The position numbers and the translations under genes were made by a program. Positions 53,656 through 62,456 of a stretch of DNA of 64,000 nt are shown here, piece after piece (the stretch's first letter is position 1; the number at the start of each line of letters is the position of its first letter). The notes below the pieces were generated by a model, which was not told the DNA's origin, did no database searches, and saw only the letters and a list, made by a program, of their open reading frames with translations. Source of the stretch: Maribellus sp. CM-23 (lineage in GTDB: Bacteria > Bacteroidota > Bacteroidia > Bacteroidales > Prolixibacteraceae); NCBI RefSeq assembly GCF_021354595.1, contig NZ_JADWYJ010000008.1, positions 98,681 to 162,680 of the forward strand, read 5' to 3'.

Positions 53656-53922
53656 ATGGATGAGGAAACGAACATACCTGTATCTCTTCAAAAATTAATA
53701 GAAGAATTAGCAGAAAATGTCCATGAAACATGGATGGAAGCCCGAATTAAAGAAGGCTGGGTTTGGGGAGAGAAAAGAAACGAAGATAAAAAGACTCATC
53801 CATGTATCATTCCTTATGAGCAATTGCCAGAATTTGAAAAAGATTACGACAGGAAGACTGCCATAGAAACGATTAAATTTATTATTAATGCTGGCTACCA
53901 GATAAATAAAATAAACATATGA
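53656..53922 (+). CDS. Stand-alone RyR-domain protein
   Basis: The 88-residue product is a single RyR (ryanodine-receptor repeat, PF02026-type) domain. It has LAENVHETWMEARIKEGW, GEKRNEDKKTHPCIIPYEQL and KDYDRKTAIETIKFIINAGY, all matching the RyR repeat pattern. No other domain is present. It overlaps the next gene by ATGA (53919-53922), so both are coupled. The next gene carries a second RyR domain at its C-terminus with the shared motifs KTHP..I..(Y/W)E.L and DYDR. A regulator, buffer or sensor of the same ligand as the channel is the simplest idea (inference). Confidence 0.93.
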   Translation: MDEETNIPVSLQKLIEELAENVHETWMEARIKEGWVWGEKRNEDKKTHPCIIPYEQLPEFEKDYDRKTAIETIKFIINAGYQINKINI

Positions 53923-55967
53923 TATTCAAAAATATAAGTTCTTGTTCCTGGGTTAAGTATAAATATGACAGAGCCATTTCAGGATCATGGAGCAGACAAA
54001 TTAAATTTCTTTTTGCAATTATCCTGCTTTGGTTTATCCTTCTTTTTATTGGCAGTCTGTTTTTTGCTAGCAATATTCAAACAAACAACTTTGCTTCGGA
54101 ACAAATAGAACATGTACAAGAAGAAATCCAAGGTAATAACGTTATTCCTGGCGATGATTTTAACAGTTCCATGGATAGCCGTTTTTGGGGTATTTTTTCT
54201 CAATTCATTGATCCCGGGAATGTTCATATGGCAAATAAAAACAGGAGGTGGTATGCAGCCTTTGTTGCTTTAATAGGAGTAGTATTCTTTAATGGTCTTC
54301 TTATCTCAACTCTATCAAATATGCTGGAACGAAGAGTAGATCGTATCAAAGCAGGTTTAATTCGTTACAAATTGAAAAATCACTTGTTAATACTTGGCTA
54401 CGAAGATTACATAATTGCCGTAATTAAAAATTTTACGATAAAAAATCCGGGGAAGAAAATTATTATACAAACATCTGCATACCCGGCTGATTTAAGTAAA
54501 CGTATTAACATTCTGCTGGATGAAAAAGAACGTAAATCAATATTATACTATCAATGTAATAGGGATTCAAGTGAGGATATCGGTCAAATGTATCCTGAAT
54601 ATGCTTCTTCAATTTACATACTGGGAGAAGTACATGACCGAGAAAGAGATAATAAAAATTTATTTTGCTTTAAACAAATCCAAAATAGGATTGGTAAATC
54701 CTTTAATGAAAAATACAATGGAAACGAATCAAATATTCCTTTACCTATTTATCTTTTTATTGAAGATCATGCTATATATGACATTACAAAAGATTACAAT
54801 TTAGAAAGAAGGGATTTAATTAATTACAGGTTAGTTAACTACTACGAAGAATGGAGCCGTAGAATATTTGCCGACCCACAGAGCATTCATCCCGATAAAA
54901 ATGATTTGTTTAGATCATCTGTTCCAGCAGAAAAATTTCAAAAAAACTCAAAAAATAAACTGGAAATAATTATTGTTGGATTTAATACAATGGGGCAAAG
55001 TATTGCAAGAAATGCTGTGAGATTGTTGCATCTCCTAAATCATTCAACAACAAAAATTACAATAATCGATAAAAGAGCAAATGAGCTTTTTGAAGAATTC
55101 TCTACTAATTATCCGGGATTTGAATTGTTATATGATATTGAATTTAATACAATTCAAAACAATTTCTTTTCAAAACAAGTACAAGATTATATCCAAAACA
55201 TTCACAAGCAAAAAGAAATTATTCCATATATCATAATTACATTGGGAAACACGAGCGAAGCTTTTAAGCTGGCACTCAATCTTCCTAAAGCCGTTTTTGA
55301 AAGCAAAACTCCGGTTTGGGTTCGACAAGAAATTGCAGAGGGTGGAGAGCTTCTCAAGAGTGCAAAAATACCACCTAAAGAACTTGAGCAAGCTGAACGA
55401 AATAATGTATATGCAAATCTCTTCTTTTTTGGAATGCTGGACACTGAGCTAATGGCATTAAACGATTATCAGACCAGAGAGCATTTAGCCAAAACAGCCC
55501 ACAATACATATTTAGAGGCAGCTGCAAAAATGAATTGGCTTGTTCAGGGAGAACCTAATAAGCCCGACGAATTGCCATACGAGGAACTAGCAGAAATGTA
55601 CAAATGGTCGAACCGACACCTTGCCGACAGCTACATATTAAAACTTAGAAGTCTGGGATATTTTTTAATTGAAAATAAGGGCTATGACGATTCACTTTAC
55701 GAAGAGGTTCGAAATATAGATGAAGATAATAAAGAAGCTATGGCTCAAAGCGAACATGCCCGCTATGTTGGTGAAAGAATTATGGCCAGGTGGACACATG
55801 GCCCCAGAAATGATGATTTTAAAACCCATCCCGATATTTTAACATGGGAGAATCTTTCAATAACAAACCATCAAGTACAAGATTACGATAGGGAATTAGT
55901 TTTAAATATGATTAGGAATTTAAATGAGAATGGATTTATTGTACTAAAGGAGAAAAAGAGAGAATAA
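53919..55967 (+). CDS. CASTOR/POLLUX-like ion channel with two RCK domains and a C-terminal RyR domain
   Basis: The 682-residue product has TM1 at about 28-51 and TM2 at about 111-133. Between them lies SRFWGIFSQFIDPGNVH, resembling the pore segment of CASTOR/POLLUX-type channels (A/D-x-GN filter region). TM2 is followed by LERRVDRIKAGLIRYKLKNH and a first TrkA-N-like Rossmann domain (HLLILGY, about 153-280). A second Rossmann domain starts at about 346 (IIIVGFNTMGQSIARN). About 605-678 is a RyR domain (EHARYVGERIMARWTHGPRN, KTHPDIL, DYDREL). CASTOR/POLLUX are cation channels gated through cytoplasmic domains. The gene is coupled to both neighbours (4-base overlap and 2-base gap). Ion selectivity and ligand are unknown. 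Confidence 0.85.
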   Translation: MIFKNISSCSWVKYKYDRAISGSWSRQIKFLFAIILLWFILLFIGSLFFASNIQTNNFASEQIEHVQEEIQGNNVIPGDDFNSSMDSRFWGIFSQFIDPGNVHMANKNRRWYAAFVALIGVVFFNGLLISTLSNMLERRVDRIKAGLIRYKLKNHLLILGYEDYIIAVIKNFTIKNPGKKIIIQTSAYPADLSKRINILLDEKERKSILYYQCNRDSSEDIGQMYPEYASSIYILGEVHDRERDNKNLFCFKQIQNRIGKSFNEKYNGNESNIPLPIYLFIEDHAIYDITKDYNLERRDLINYRLVNYYEEWSRRIFADPQSIHPDKNDLFRSSVPAEKFQKNSKNKLEIIIVGFNTMGQSIARNAVRLLHLLNHSTTKITIIDKRANELFEEFSTNYPGFELLYDIEFNTIQNNFFSKQVQDYIQNIHKQKEIIPYIIITLGNTSEAFKLALNLPKAVFESKTPVWVRQEIAEGGELLKSAKIPPKELEQAERNNVYANLFFFGMLDTELMALNDYQTREHLAKTAHNTYLEAAAKMNWLVQGEPNKPDELPYEELAEMYKWSNRHLADSYILKLRSLGYFLIENKGYDDSLYEEVRNIDEDNKEAMAQSEHARYVGERIMARWTHGPRNDDFKTHPDILTWENLSITNHQVQDYDRELVLNMIRNLNENGFIVLKEKKRE

Positions 55968-55969
55968 TT

Positions 55970-58900
55970 ATGGCATGTTCTGTTTTTATAAGTTATAGAA
56001 GAGAAATTATGAACGATCCTTCGATTAACTATCGCATGTTTATGGATCATTTTCATTCAACTCTAATGCATCTCGTTGCAAATATCAAACAAAACACAAA
56101 TATTTTCTACGATAAGAGAACTATACCTGAGGGTAAAAAATGGAACGAAAGCATTAAAGAACATGCCGAAAATTCAGATGCCATGATTATAATAATACAT
56201 GACAACTGGGAAGAGTCTTTTTTGAAGAAAAAAAACGCCACGGATGGAGATTGGGTAAAAAAAGAAATACTATGTGCATTAGAAAATCCAAACACCGCGA
56301 TATACCCAATCCGTATCAATCGCACAAAAGAAATTGAAAAAACAGATGAACGGATACCTGAGGAAATAAGGTTACATACAAATGCCGATAATCTTTTTTA
56401 CGCCCAAAATAATATAATACTGAAGGTTAACCAAGAAGAAGATTTACTGAATAAACTAAATTCGCTTGTTGATGCAATAAGTGAATGCTATAATAAAAAG
56501 AGTTCCACTGCTACATTTCTGCCGCAAATAATAAAGAAAGGAGTACAAATAACGCCTGAAGATATACTAAGTGAGCGGGGAAAAATTGAGAAAGGTTTTC
56601 GAGAACGATATTATTTCTCCAGAGTTATTGTTGATGATAAAATTGGGGAATTATTAGAATCAAAAAAAAGAGTACTTATATATGGAAAATCAATGTCCGG
56701 AAAATCACGGGCGATTTACAAATACATAAAAGATCACAAGAAAGATGCAAACATTATCCTTGTAAATAATGATAATATTGAAAAATTACATAAAGCAGTA
56801 GAAAATGATACTCATGAAAAAATTGCTTTGACGAATGGAGTTGTAATAATGGATGAGATATATCGGCTGAATTATCATAATTCCAATAAATTTCAAATTA
56901 TTTATGAAAAACTAAAAAGTCTCCCAATACTTGCAAGTTGTACCGAAGATGAATACAAGTTACTTAGAAAGAGTAGAGAGACAAGTGATTTTGTTAACAA
57001 TATCACAGATCCAAAGTTTTTCGGGCATATTAACATCCCCCCCCTGTCAACTGAAGAAATTCAGAGGATAAAAAAAGAGTTAGGATTAGATAGAGAGGCT
57101 AACGCAGATACTATAGGTACTCTTTTAGGTGTTGAAACGCCATGGCATAGAATAGACGATGAAATAGCTGAAGACAGCCTCCCGGGGAAAATACTTGATG
57201 CGATAAAAAACATTGGATTTATTAAAACCGGCAACGTTGACTTAAAAGATGTGTTGAATTACTTAAGTAGCGAAAATGAAAGTTACAATTCGAGAGACAT
57301 AGAAGGCGCAGTAAACAGACTGGTCGATTTTGGGGTAATTCTTTCTTTTGAAAAAGGTTCTTATTGTCAGGATTTGGAATTGAAGATTGATCCCTTATTT
57401 AAAAAAGAGAGAATCGATACACTAATTTACCATACAGTAAAAAGTCAAATATTAGAAAATTACAAAACAAACAAAAACATCGCCCGGCTAATTGCTAAAA
57501 CAAAGGATCAAAGGATTATAGATGACCTTCACAATAACCATATAATTAAAGATGAAGATAATATACATTGGGTGCACAATGCTTGGGTACAACAAAAATT
57601 TGATGATTTCGAAAAAGCAAAAGAAAAGTTTGAGAGTATTTATGGGCAAGAAGTAATTTTTGACATTGTAACATATAAAACATTGGCACGCTTATGTAAA
57701 AAAGACGAAGATATTAAATATGTGTTAGAACATGCACACAAGATACCTAACACCGATTATGAAACTGACGAAGCATACTTTCAACCCAAAAGAAACCTCA
57801 TTTTAAATGAACTGTTGCGCAATCACTCAATCGACAAAATTAAGAAAATCGGAAATGATATACCTCAAAAAATAGAATTTCAATATAACACTAATACTTA
57901 TCTATTGATTTTAAAATCAATAACAGACAAGGAAGAAGCGAAAAAGTATTATTACAATAATAACCTGCAGAGAGAACTCAAGGCGGCAAAAGAACTCATC
58001 AGAAAATTCAACTTGAATCTTTCTGAGTATCAGGAATTCATAAAAGGTTTTTTCTCAACTGAACATGAAAATTTAGATAACAAAAATGAAATTCAAATCC
58101 TTTTTAATTTATCGTTGAAACACTGTCGTTCCGGATACATAGAACTTTACAAATGGGGAAAAGAACAAGAAATTGAACCTGACCATATAACAACAAATAC
58201 AATATTATCTAAATTCCCTAATAAAGGAAAATTAATCAACGAATTAAAAAAAGACAAGGATCTTTTTAATATTCGTATTCTAAATAGTTTGATCCAGAAT
58301 TCAATTACATTCTCCCAGGCTTATGAATGGTTTGAACGAATCCAAGCACCTGATGATTACTCTTATAATTTCTTAATCAGCAAAATCAAAACAAAAAATG
58401 ATTACGAAACAATAAAAAGAAAATTAAGAGATGCTGGGAAACGGTTTGAATACGCTTTGGGAAGCTTAGTTAATATCAGATTAAAAATGGGATACCAACC
58501 CGTTGAGATTTTCAATGAGTTTGAAGAAGAAACGAATCGAAATGTTTTTGAGTTTAATTATATCATTATAGGTGAATTAATAAAAAACACAACAACAAAA
58601 GAAGCGGCATTTGAAATATATCAGCAGGCTCTTAAAAAGAAATACGAATTACCTATTGACATTTACAACCAACTAATTAACATTGAAGATAAAGGAGATA
58701 TTGAACTTATCGGTTTTTGCGAGAAAAAATTTAAAAACGAAATTGATATTTATTTCTACAAAGCCATACTTGGTAATTTAAGCTATCCACAGACAATCAG
58801 AGATAAATATTATCAAGCGTATATTACTAAAATAAAAGAAGATAAGCTTGAATTCGATGAAAATTGTATCCTTAACTACTTAAAATCAGAATCAACTTTT

Positions 58901-60541
58901 TCAGACAAGCTTTCAAAATCAGAAACTATTCAAGAAGATTATAAATTTGAATATACACCTCTTTTCATAACCGAAATAACGAAAGGCTTCAAAAATGAAT
59001 ATGAAGCAATAATTAGTTTTGGAAAAGAGAATAAACTACCGACTAAAGTTGTAAGCAACGTGATAACGTACCTTGTAAATGAAAAGAAACAAGGTATTTT
59101 AAACACACTTAAGGATTTCGATAAAGAAGGGATACTAACTTCATTCTCGCTCAACAAAACACTAAAACTGTTTACTGATAATCATAAAAACGTAACAAAA
59201 AAAGGAATTGAGACTTTTAGCGAGGATCAAAATCAAACCAAATATGAATTCATACAAACTGTAATAGAAACTTTCAATACAAAAGAATACTTAACAAGAC
59301 CGGATATAGCAACTTATGCAGAATGGATTAACTGTGCTGACACCTTTGAGAAAGCTAAGTTTGCTTATGAAGCTTGTTTAAATTCAAGAATCAAACCTAA
59401 CCACCGGCTTTATATTAACCTGCTAAAAAAAGCCGATAATATTGAAAACTTTGAAGATATATTCTCTCTTTTATCAGAAGAAATATTAATGCCAAACAAA
59501 GAGAGTTTAGATACAACGAATCTGCAAAGTACATTTAACATTTGGTATGATTTTATTGAAAAAAGAGTTGAAAATGAACAAGAAAAAAACAACTGTCATA
59601 AAAATCGTAAAAAAAATGAATTGGAATTTGGATACGAAGAAGATAGCTATAGGCTAACATCAATAATCAAATATGATAATTATAAAGGAGTAAAAGAATG
59701 GTTGGAAGAAATCTCGAAAAACGGGAATCGGAATATTGAAGTGTACAATACCCTTATTTATAAATGCAAAAATTTAAACGAGTTAAACGATGTATACACA
59801 ACTATTAAAAAAGACTTTTTCATAGGGTTCAATATCGATTCTTTTCTGAGAATTTTTATTCAAACATCTAAGTTTTCCAACGATAATCAATCTGTTTTTG
59901 AATTCCTATATGAAGTAGCAATTAAATTAAAAGAATTTTTGCCCGAAGCCCCAACTGATAAAGACAAGAACAAGTTAAGAACTATTGCAAATCATTGGAG
60001 CTTTAAATGTACTTCTCTTAATAATCTCAAACGCATAAAAGAATTCTTCCCTCATTGGAAAATTAAAATATGTGAGGAGACGGAAGTTATTTTGGACAAT
60101 ATCTCGAAAACTATTTCAACGTTGGAGGATGCATCTTTTTTATATGAGCATTCTTCTGGTAATCGAGCAAAGAGAAATGAGCTATATGAAAATCTATGTA
60201 TAAATAATTGCAAAGAAGAAGTACAAAAGAGAAATGAACAATTAGCTGATTGCACAACCATCGATGAACTTAAAGTGCTAAAAGAGCGATATCCACTATT
60301 GAAAGTTTCATCAGACAATAGAAATATTTGGTATCAAAATTTAATAAAAACAATCACAACATTACAGAATGCCAAACACTTTATACATTGTATCAAGAGA
60401 CCAAGACATTTCAATGTAACAGATTTAGTATACCAACTACAAACTAATGCAGATAGAAAAGAATTCTTTCATTTTATAGAAAAGGAATATCCAGAGATCA
60501 ACTACAATCAATCCCGAATAAAGAAAATTTTGAATGATTAA
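55970..60541 (+). CDS. TIR + P-loop NTPase (STAND-like) + PPR-like repeat protein
   Basis: The 1523-residue product has three parts. About 1-170 is a TIR domain: CSVFISYRR, FYDKRTIPEGKKWNESI and DWVKKEILCAL, with the catalytic-type Glu at residue 99 (codon 56264-56266) in a context almost the same as SARM1 DWVHKEI. About 205-400 is a P-loop NTPase: IYGKSMSGKSRA (Walker A, about 238-248), VVIMDEI (Walker B, 291-297) and a sensor-like LPILASCTEDE. A winged-helix-like stretch follows (about 400-480). The rest is long helical repeats; between about 690 and 1310 several 32-35-residue units resemble PPR motifs (e.g. DIATYAEWIN..., HRLYINLLKKADNIEN..., EVYNTLIYKCKNLNE). This is a plausible trigger-sensing effector. 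It starts two bases after the channel stop. Confidence 0.85.
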   Translation: MACSVFISYRREIMNDPSINYRMFMDHFHSTLMHLVANIKQNTNIFYDKRTIPEGKKWNESIKEHAENSDAMIIIIHDNWEESFLKKKNATDGDWVKKEILCALENPNTAIYPIRINRTKEIEKTDERIPEEIRLHTNADNLFYAQNNIILKVNQEEDLLNKLNSLVDAISECYNKKSSTATFLPQIIKKGVQITPEDILSERGKIEKGFRERYYFSRVIVDDKIGELLESKKRVLIYGKSMSGKSRAIYKYIKDHKKDANIILVNNDNIEKLHKAVENDTHEKIALTNGVVIMDEIYRLNYHNSNKFQIIYEKLKSLPILASCTEDEYKLLRKSRETSDFVNNITDPKFFGHINIPPLSTEEIQRIKKELGLDREANADTIGTLLGVETPWHRIDDEIAEDSLPGKILDAIKNIGFIKTGNVDLKDVLNYLSSENESYNSRDIEGAVNRLVDFGVILSFEKGSYCQDLELKIDPLFKKERIDTLIYHTVKSQILENYKTNKNIARLIAKTKDQRIIDDLHNNHIIKDEDNIHWVHNAWVQQKFDDFEKAKEKFESIYGQEVIFDIVTYKTLARLCKKDEDIKYVLEHAHKIPNTDYETDEAYFQPKRNLILNELLRNHSIDKIKKIGNDIPQKIEFQYNTNTYLLILKSITDKEEAKKYYYNNNLQRELKAAKELIRKFNLNLSEYQEFIKGFFSTEHENLDNKNEIQILFNLSLKHCRSGYIELYKWGKEQEIEPDHITTNTILSKFPNKGKLINELKKDKDLFNIRILNSLIQNSITFSQAYEWFERIQAPDDYSYNFLISKIKTKNDYETIKRKLRDAGKRFEYALGSLVNIRLKMGYQPVEIFNEFEEETNRNVFEFNYIIIGELIKNTTTKEAAFEIYQQALKKKYELPIDIYNQLINIEDKGDIELIGFCEKKFKNEIDIYFYKAILGNLSYPQTIRDKYYQAYITKIKEDKLEFDENCILNYLKSESTFSDKLSKSETIQEDYKFEYTPLFITEITKGFKNEYEAIISFGKENKLPTKVVSNVITYLVNEKKQGILNTLKDFDKEGILTSFSLNKTLKLFTDNHKNVTKKGIETFSEDQNQTKYEFIQTVIETFNTKEYLTRPDIATYAEWINCADTFEKAKFAYEACLNSRIKPNHRLYINLLKKADNIENFEDIFSLLSEEILMPNKESLDTTNLQSTFNIWYDFIEKRVENEQEKNNCHKNRKKNELEFGYEEDSYRLTSIIKYDNYKGVKEWLEEISKNGNRNIEVYNTLIYKCKNLNELNDVYTTIKKDFFIGFNIDSFLRIFIQTSKFSNDNQSVFEFLYEVAIKLKEFLPEAPTDKDKNKLRTIANHWSFKCTSLNNLKRIKEFFPHWKIKICEETEVILDNISKTISTLEDASFLYEHSSGNRAKRNELYENLCINNCKEEVQKRNEQLADCTTIDELKVLKERYPLLKVSSDNRNIWYQNLIKTITTLQNAKHFIHCIKRPRHFNVTDLVYQLQTNADRKEFFHFIEKEYPEINYNQSRIKKILND

Positions 60542-60564
60542 TAAAGAAAATTCTTAAAGTTAAC

Positions 60565-60588
60565 TATCCCAAGGCACGCCAAGGGATA
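60565..60588. repeat. Inverted repeat after the TIR operon
   Basis: TATCCC and GGGATA (outer) and GGC/GCC (inner) pair around a 2-base loop with a symmetric AA/AA mismatch. There is no T-run. It lies between the convergent TIR and lplA genes and may be a weak terminator or a junction of the acquired segment. Confidence 0.5.
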
Positions 60589-60616
60589 TTACGTCAAAAT
60601 CCTTTGAATTAATTTT

Positions 60617-61600
60617 TTACCTGAACAGATCAATTACTTCATCTACCGTTACATTACCAAAATAGTCGGTCAAATTTGCCCATGAAAGAATTTGGTGTAT
60701 GTGGTCCGTTTCGTGCTTTTCGCCAAGTAATTTTTCTTCCAATTCTTCGATGGGCTTCGAAGCAAAGAAATCGCCAAAAATCTTAATGTTCTGAATAATC
60801 CCTCTTTTTACATCTAAATGAAGTTCGATAAAACCAGCCGACACTTTAATTGCTTTGTTGAAATCGTAAGAAGGAGAAACGCCAAAATTCCATTTCCAGG
60901 TACTGTATTTTTCGCTTGCCAACTTTTTAATCCCTTCCATCTCCTCCGGAAGCAATTGATGTATGCTTGCATCTTTGTTTTCTTTCAGAATTTGATCGAC
61001 CAATAGCTTCTTAAACGAATCCACGGTCGTTTTTTCCGGCAAATACTCAATCAGGTTGGTTACACGTGCCCGAACTGACTTAACCGCTTTATCCTTAAAT
61101 TTTAATGGATTTATTTTCAGAGCCTCACTTAAAACGCTCATTTCCGAGTTCAGCAAAATAGTCCCGTGTTGAATGACTTTTCCGTTGCGGGCCAGTTTGG
61201 CATTCCCGCTAAACTTTTTCCCGTCAACAACCAGGTCGTTTCGGCCTTCGAGCTTGGCCTGAACACCCAAACCATTTAATAAATCAACTACCGGTTGCGT
61301 AAATTTTGAGAAATCCAGGAAATCATCGACTTCGGATGGTGCATGAAATGAAAAATTCAGATTTCCCAAATCGTGATAAACAGCACCCCCTCCCGACATT
61401 CTTCGCACCACCTTTATGTTGTTTTTCGAAACGTATTCAAGGTTAATTTCAGCAAGCGTATTCTGAAATCGCCCCACAATAATCGAAGGCGCGTTTATAT
61501 ACAATAAGAATATCTCCTGGTCGGGATATTTATTTAGCAAGTACTCTTCCGATGCAATATTAAAATAGGCATCGTTCGACGGTGAATCAATAATCAGCAT
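60617..61600 (-). CDS. lplA: Lipoate-protein ligase A
   Basis: The 327-residue product has the LplA signature RRMSGGGAVYHDLGNLNFSF near residue 67, the substrate-binding GNAKLARNGKVIQHGTILL and an accessory C-terminal domain (about 240-327, LDVKRGIIQNIKIFGDFF). It activates free lipoate with ATP and attaches it to E2/GcvH subunits. Size is normal for the two-domain type. It is convergent with the TIR operon and upstream of the GPx-like gene. Confidence 0.95.
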   Translation of the reverse strand: MLIIDSPSNDAYFNIASEEYLLNKYPDQEIFLLYINAPSIIVGRFQNTLAEINLEYVSKNNIKVVRRMSGGGAVYHDLGNLNFSFHAPSEVDDFLDFSKFTQPVVDLLNGLGVQAKLEGRNDLVVDGKKFSGNAKLARNGKVIQHGTILLNSEMSVLSEALKINPLKFKDKAVKSVRARVTNLIEYLPEKTTVDSFKKLLVDQILKENKDASIHQLLPEEMEGIKKLASEKYSTWKWNFGVSPSYDFNKAIKVSAGFIELHLDVKRGIIQNIKIFGDFFASKPIEELEEKLLGEKHETDHIHQILSWANLTDYFGNVTVDEVIDLFR

Positions 61601-61695
61601 GAATCAGAAATTTCGCCAAAAATAAAAATTTCAAGAAGATTAACTCTTGAAAGTAAGGGATAACCTTTTTGATAAACCAAAGGGCAATCGCCCTT

Positions 61696-62232
61696 TTAAT
61701 TCTTGAGCCAACCAACAATCCTCACGTCATCGGGTTTGACCTTTGGCTCAACTACATCAACCAGGTTCCCCTCTTCATCAATTAAATATTTTTGAAAATT
61801 CCAGCTCACCTTCGAATCCATTTTTCCGTTTTTGCTTTTTTGGGTGAGCCACTGATAAAGCGGGCAAATATCATCGCCCTTTACCGAGACTTTCTCCATC
61901 ATCGGAAAAGTAACCCCATAGTTCTTTTCGCAAAACTCCATTATGTCTTCATTTGATCCCGGCTCCTGGTTGGCAAAATTATTGGCAGGAAATCCAATGA
62001 TCACAAATTGCTCTCCTCCGTACGTTTTATATAATTCTTCAAGTTGTTTATACTGAGGAGTCAGGCCACATTTCGATGCAGTATTAACCACTAAAACTTT
62101 CTTTCCCTTTAGTGATGAAAGTTTAAAGTCTTTTCCTTCGATGTCTTTTACAACAAAGTCGTAAAATCCCGGTTGGCCATAGGACATTATCACGATCAAC
62201 ATGAATAAGCTCAAGAACATTGTTTTTTTCAT
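61696..62232 (-). CDS. Glutathione-peroxidase-like thiol peroxidase, secreted
   Basis: From ATG 62232 the product has 178 residues with a signal peptide ending SYGQ. An upstream in-frame ATG at 62253 adds seven residues. Family motifs are NTASKCGLTPQYKQLEELY (Cys in place of selenocysteine), GFPANNFANQEPGS and SWNFQKYLIDEEG (the Trp and Asn of the tetrad). It reduces peroxides in the periplasm, more likely with thioredoxin-like donors than glutathione. A small hairpin overlaps its stop codon. Confidence 0.93.
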   Translation of the reverse strand: MKKTMFLSLFMLIVIMSYGQPGFYDFVVKDIEGKDFKLSSLKGKKVLVVNTASKCGLTPQYKQLEELYKTYGGEQFVIIGFPANNFANQEPGSNEDIMEFCEKNYGVTFPMMEKVSVKGDDICPLYQWLTQKSKNGKMDSKVSWNFQKYLIDEEGNLVDVVEPKVKPDDVRIVGWLKN

Positions 62233-62335
62233 CGGTAATTTTTTAAAATTCACTATCCATCAATCAATAACACAGGTAAAAACAAGCACCACAAACAAAT
62301 GTTCGGAGATGCTTGATCGCTTTTACCTATGCCTG

Positions 62336-62372
62336 ATAAAAAGAAAGAGGCTGCTCCACTGAGCCAGCCTCT
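62336..62372 (-). terminator. Terminator of the T9SS cargo gene
   Basis: AGAGGCTG and CAGCCTCT pair (62346-62372) on the minus strand, with an inner CTC/GAG stem, and are followed by TTTCTTTTT. Confidence 0.85.
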
Positions 62373-62456
62373 AATCTTACTTTTTAAAGTAGAACCTCCC
62401 GAAATCAACTACTCTTAATATTTGCAATAATTGATCTATTTAAAGTCGTATGAGTA

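Noticed and set aside
60565..60588. Attachment site for an integrated element carrying the TIR operon
   Set aside because: No matching direct repeat upstream of 53656, no integrase and no tRNA were found; it remains only an inverted repeat.
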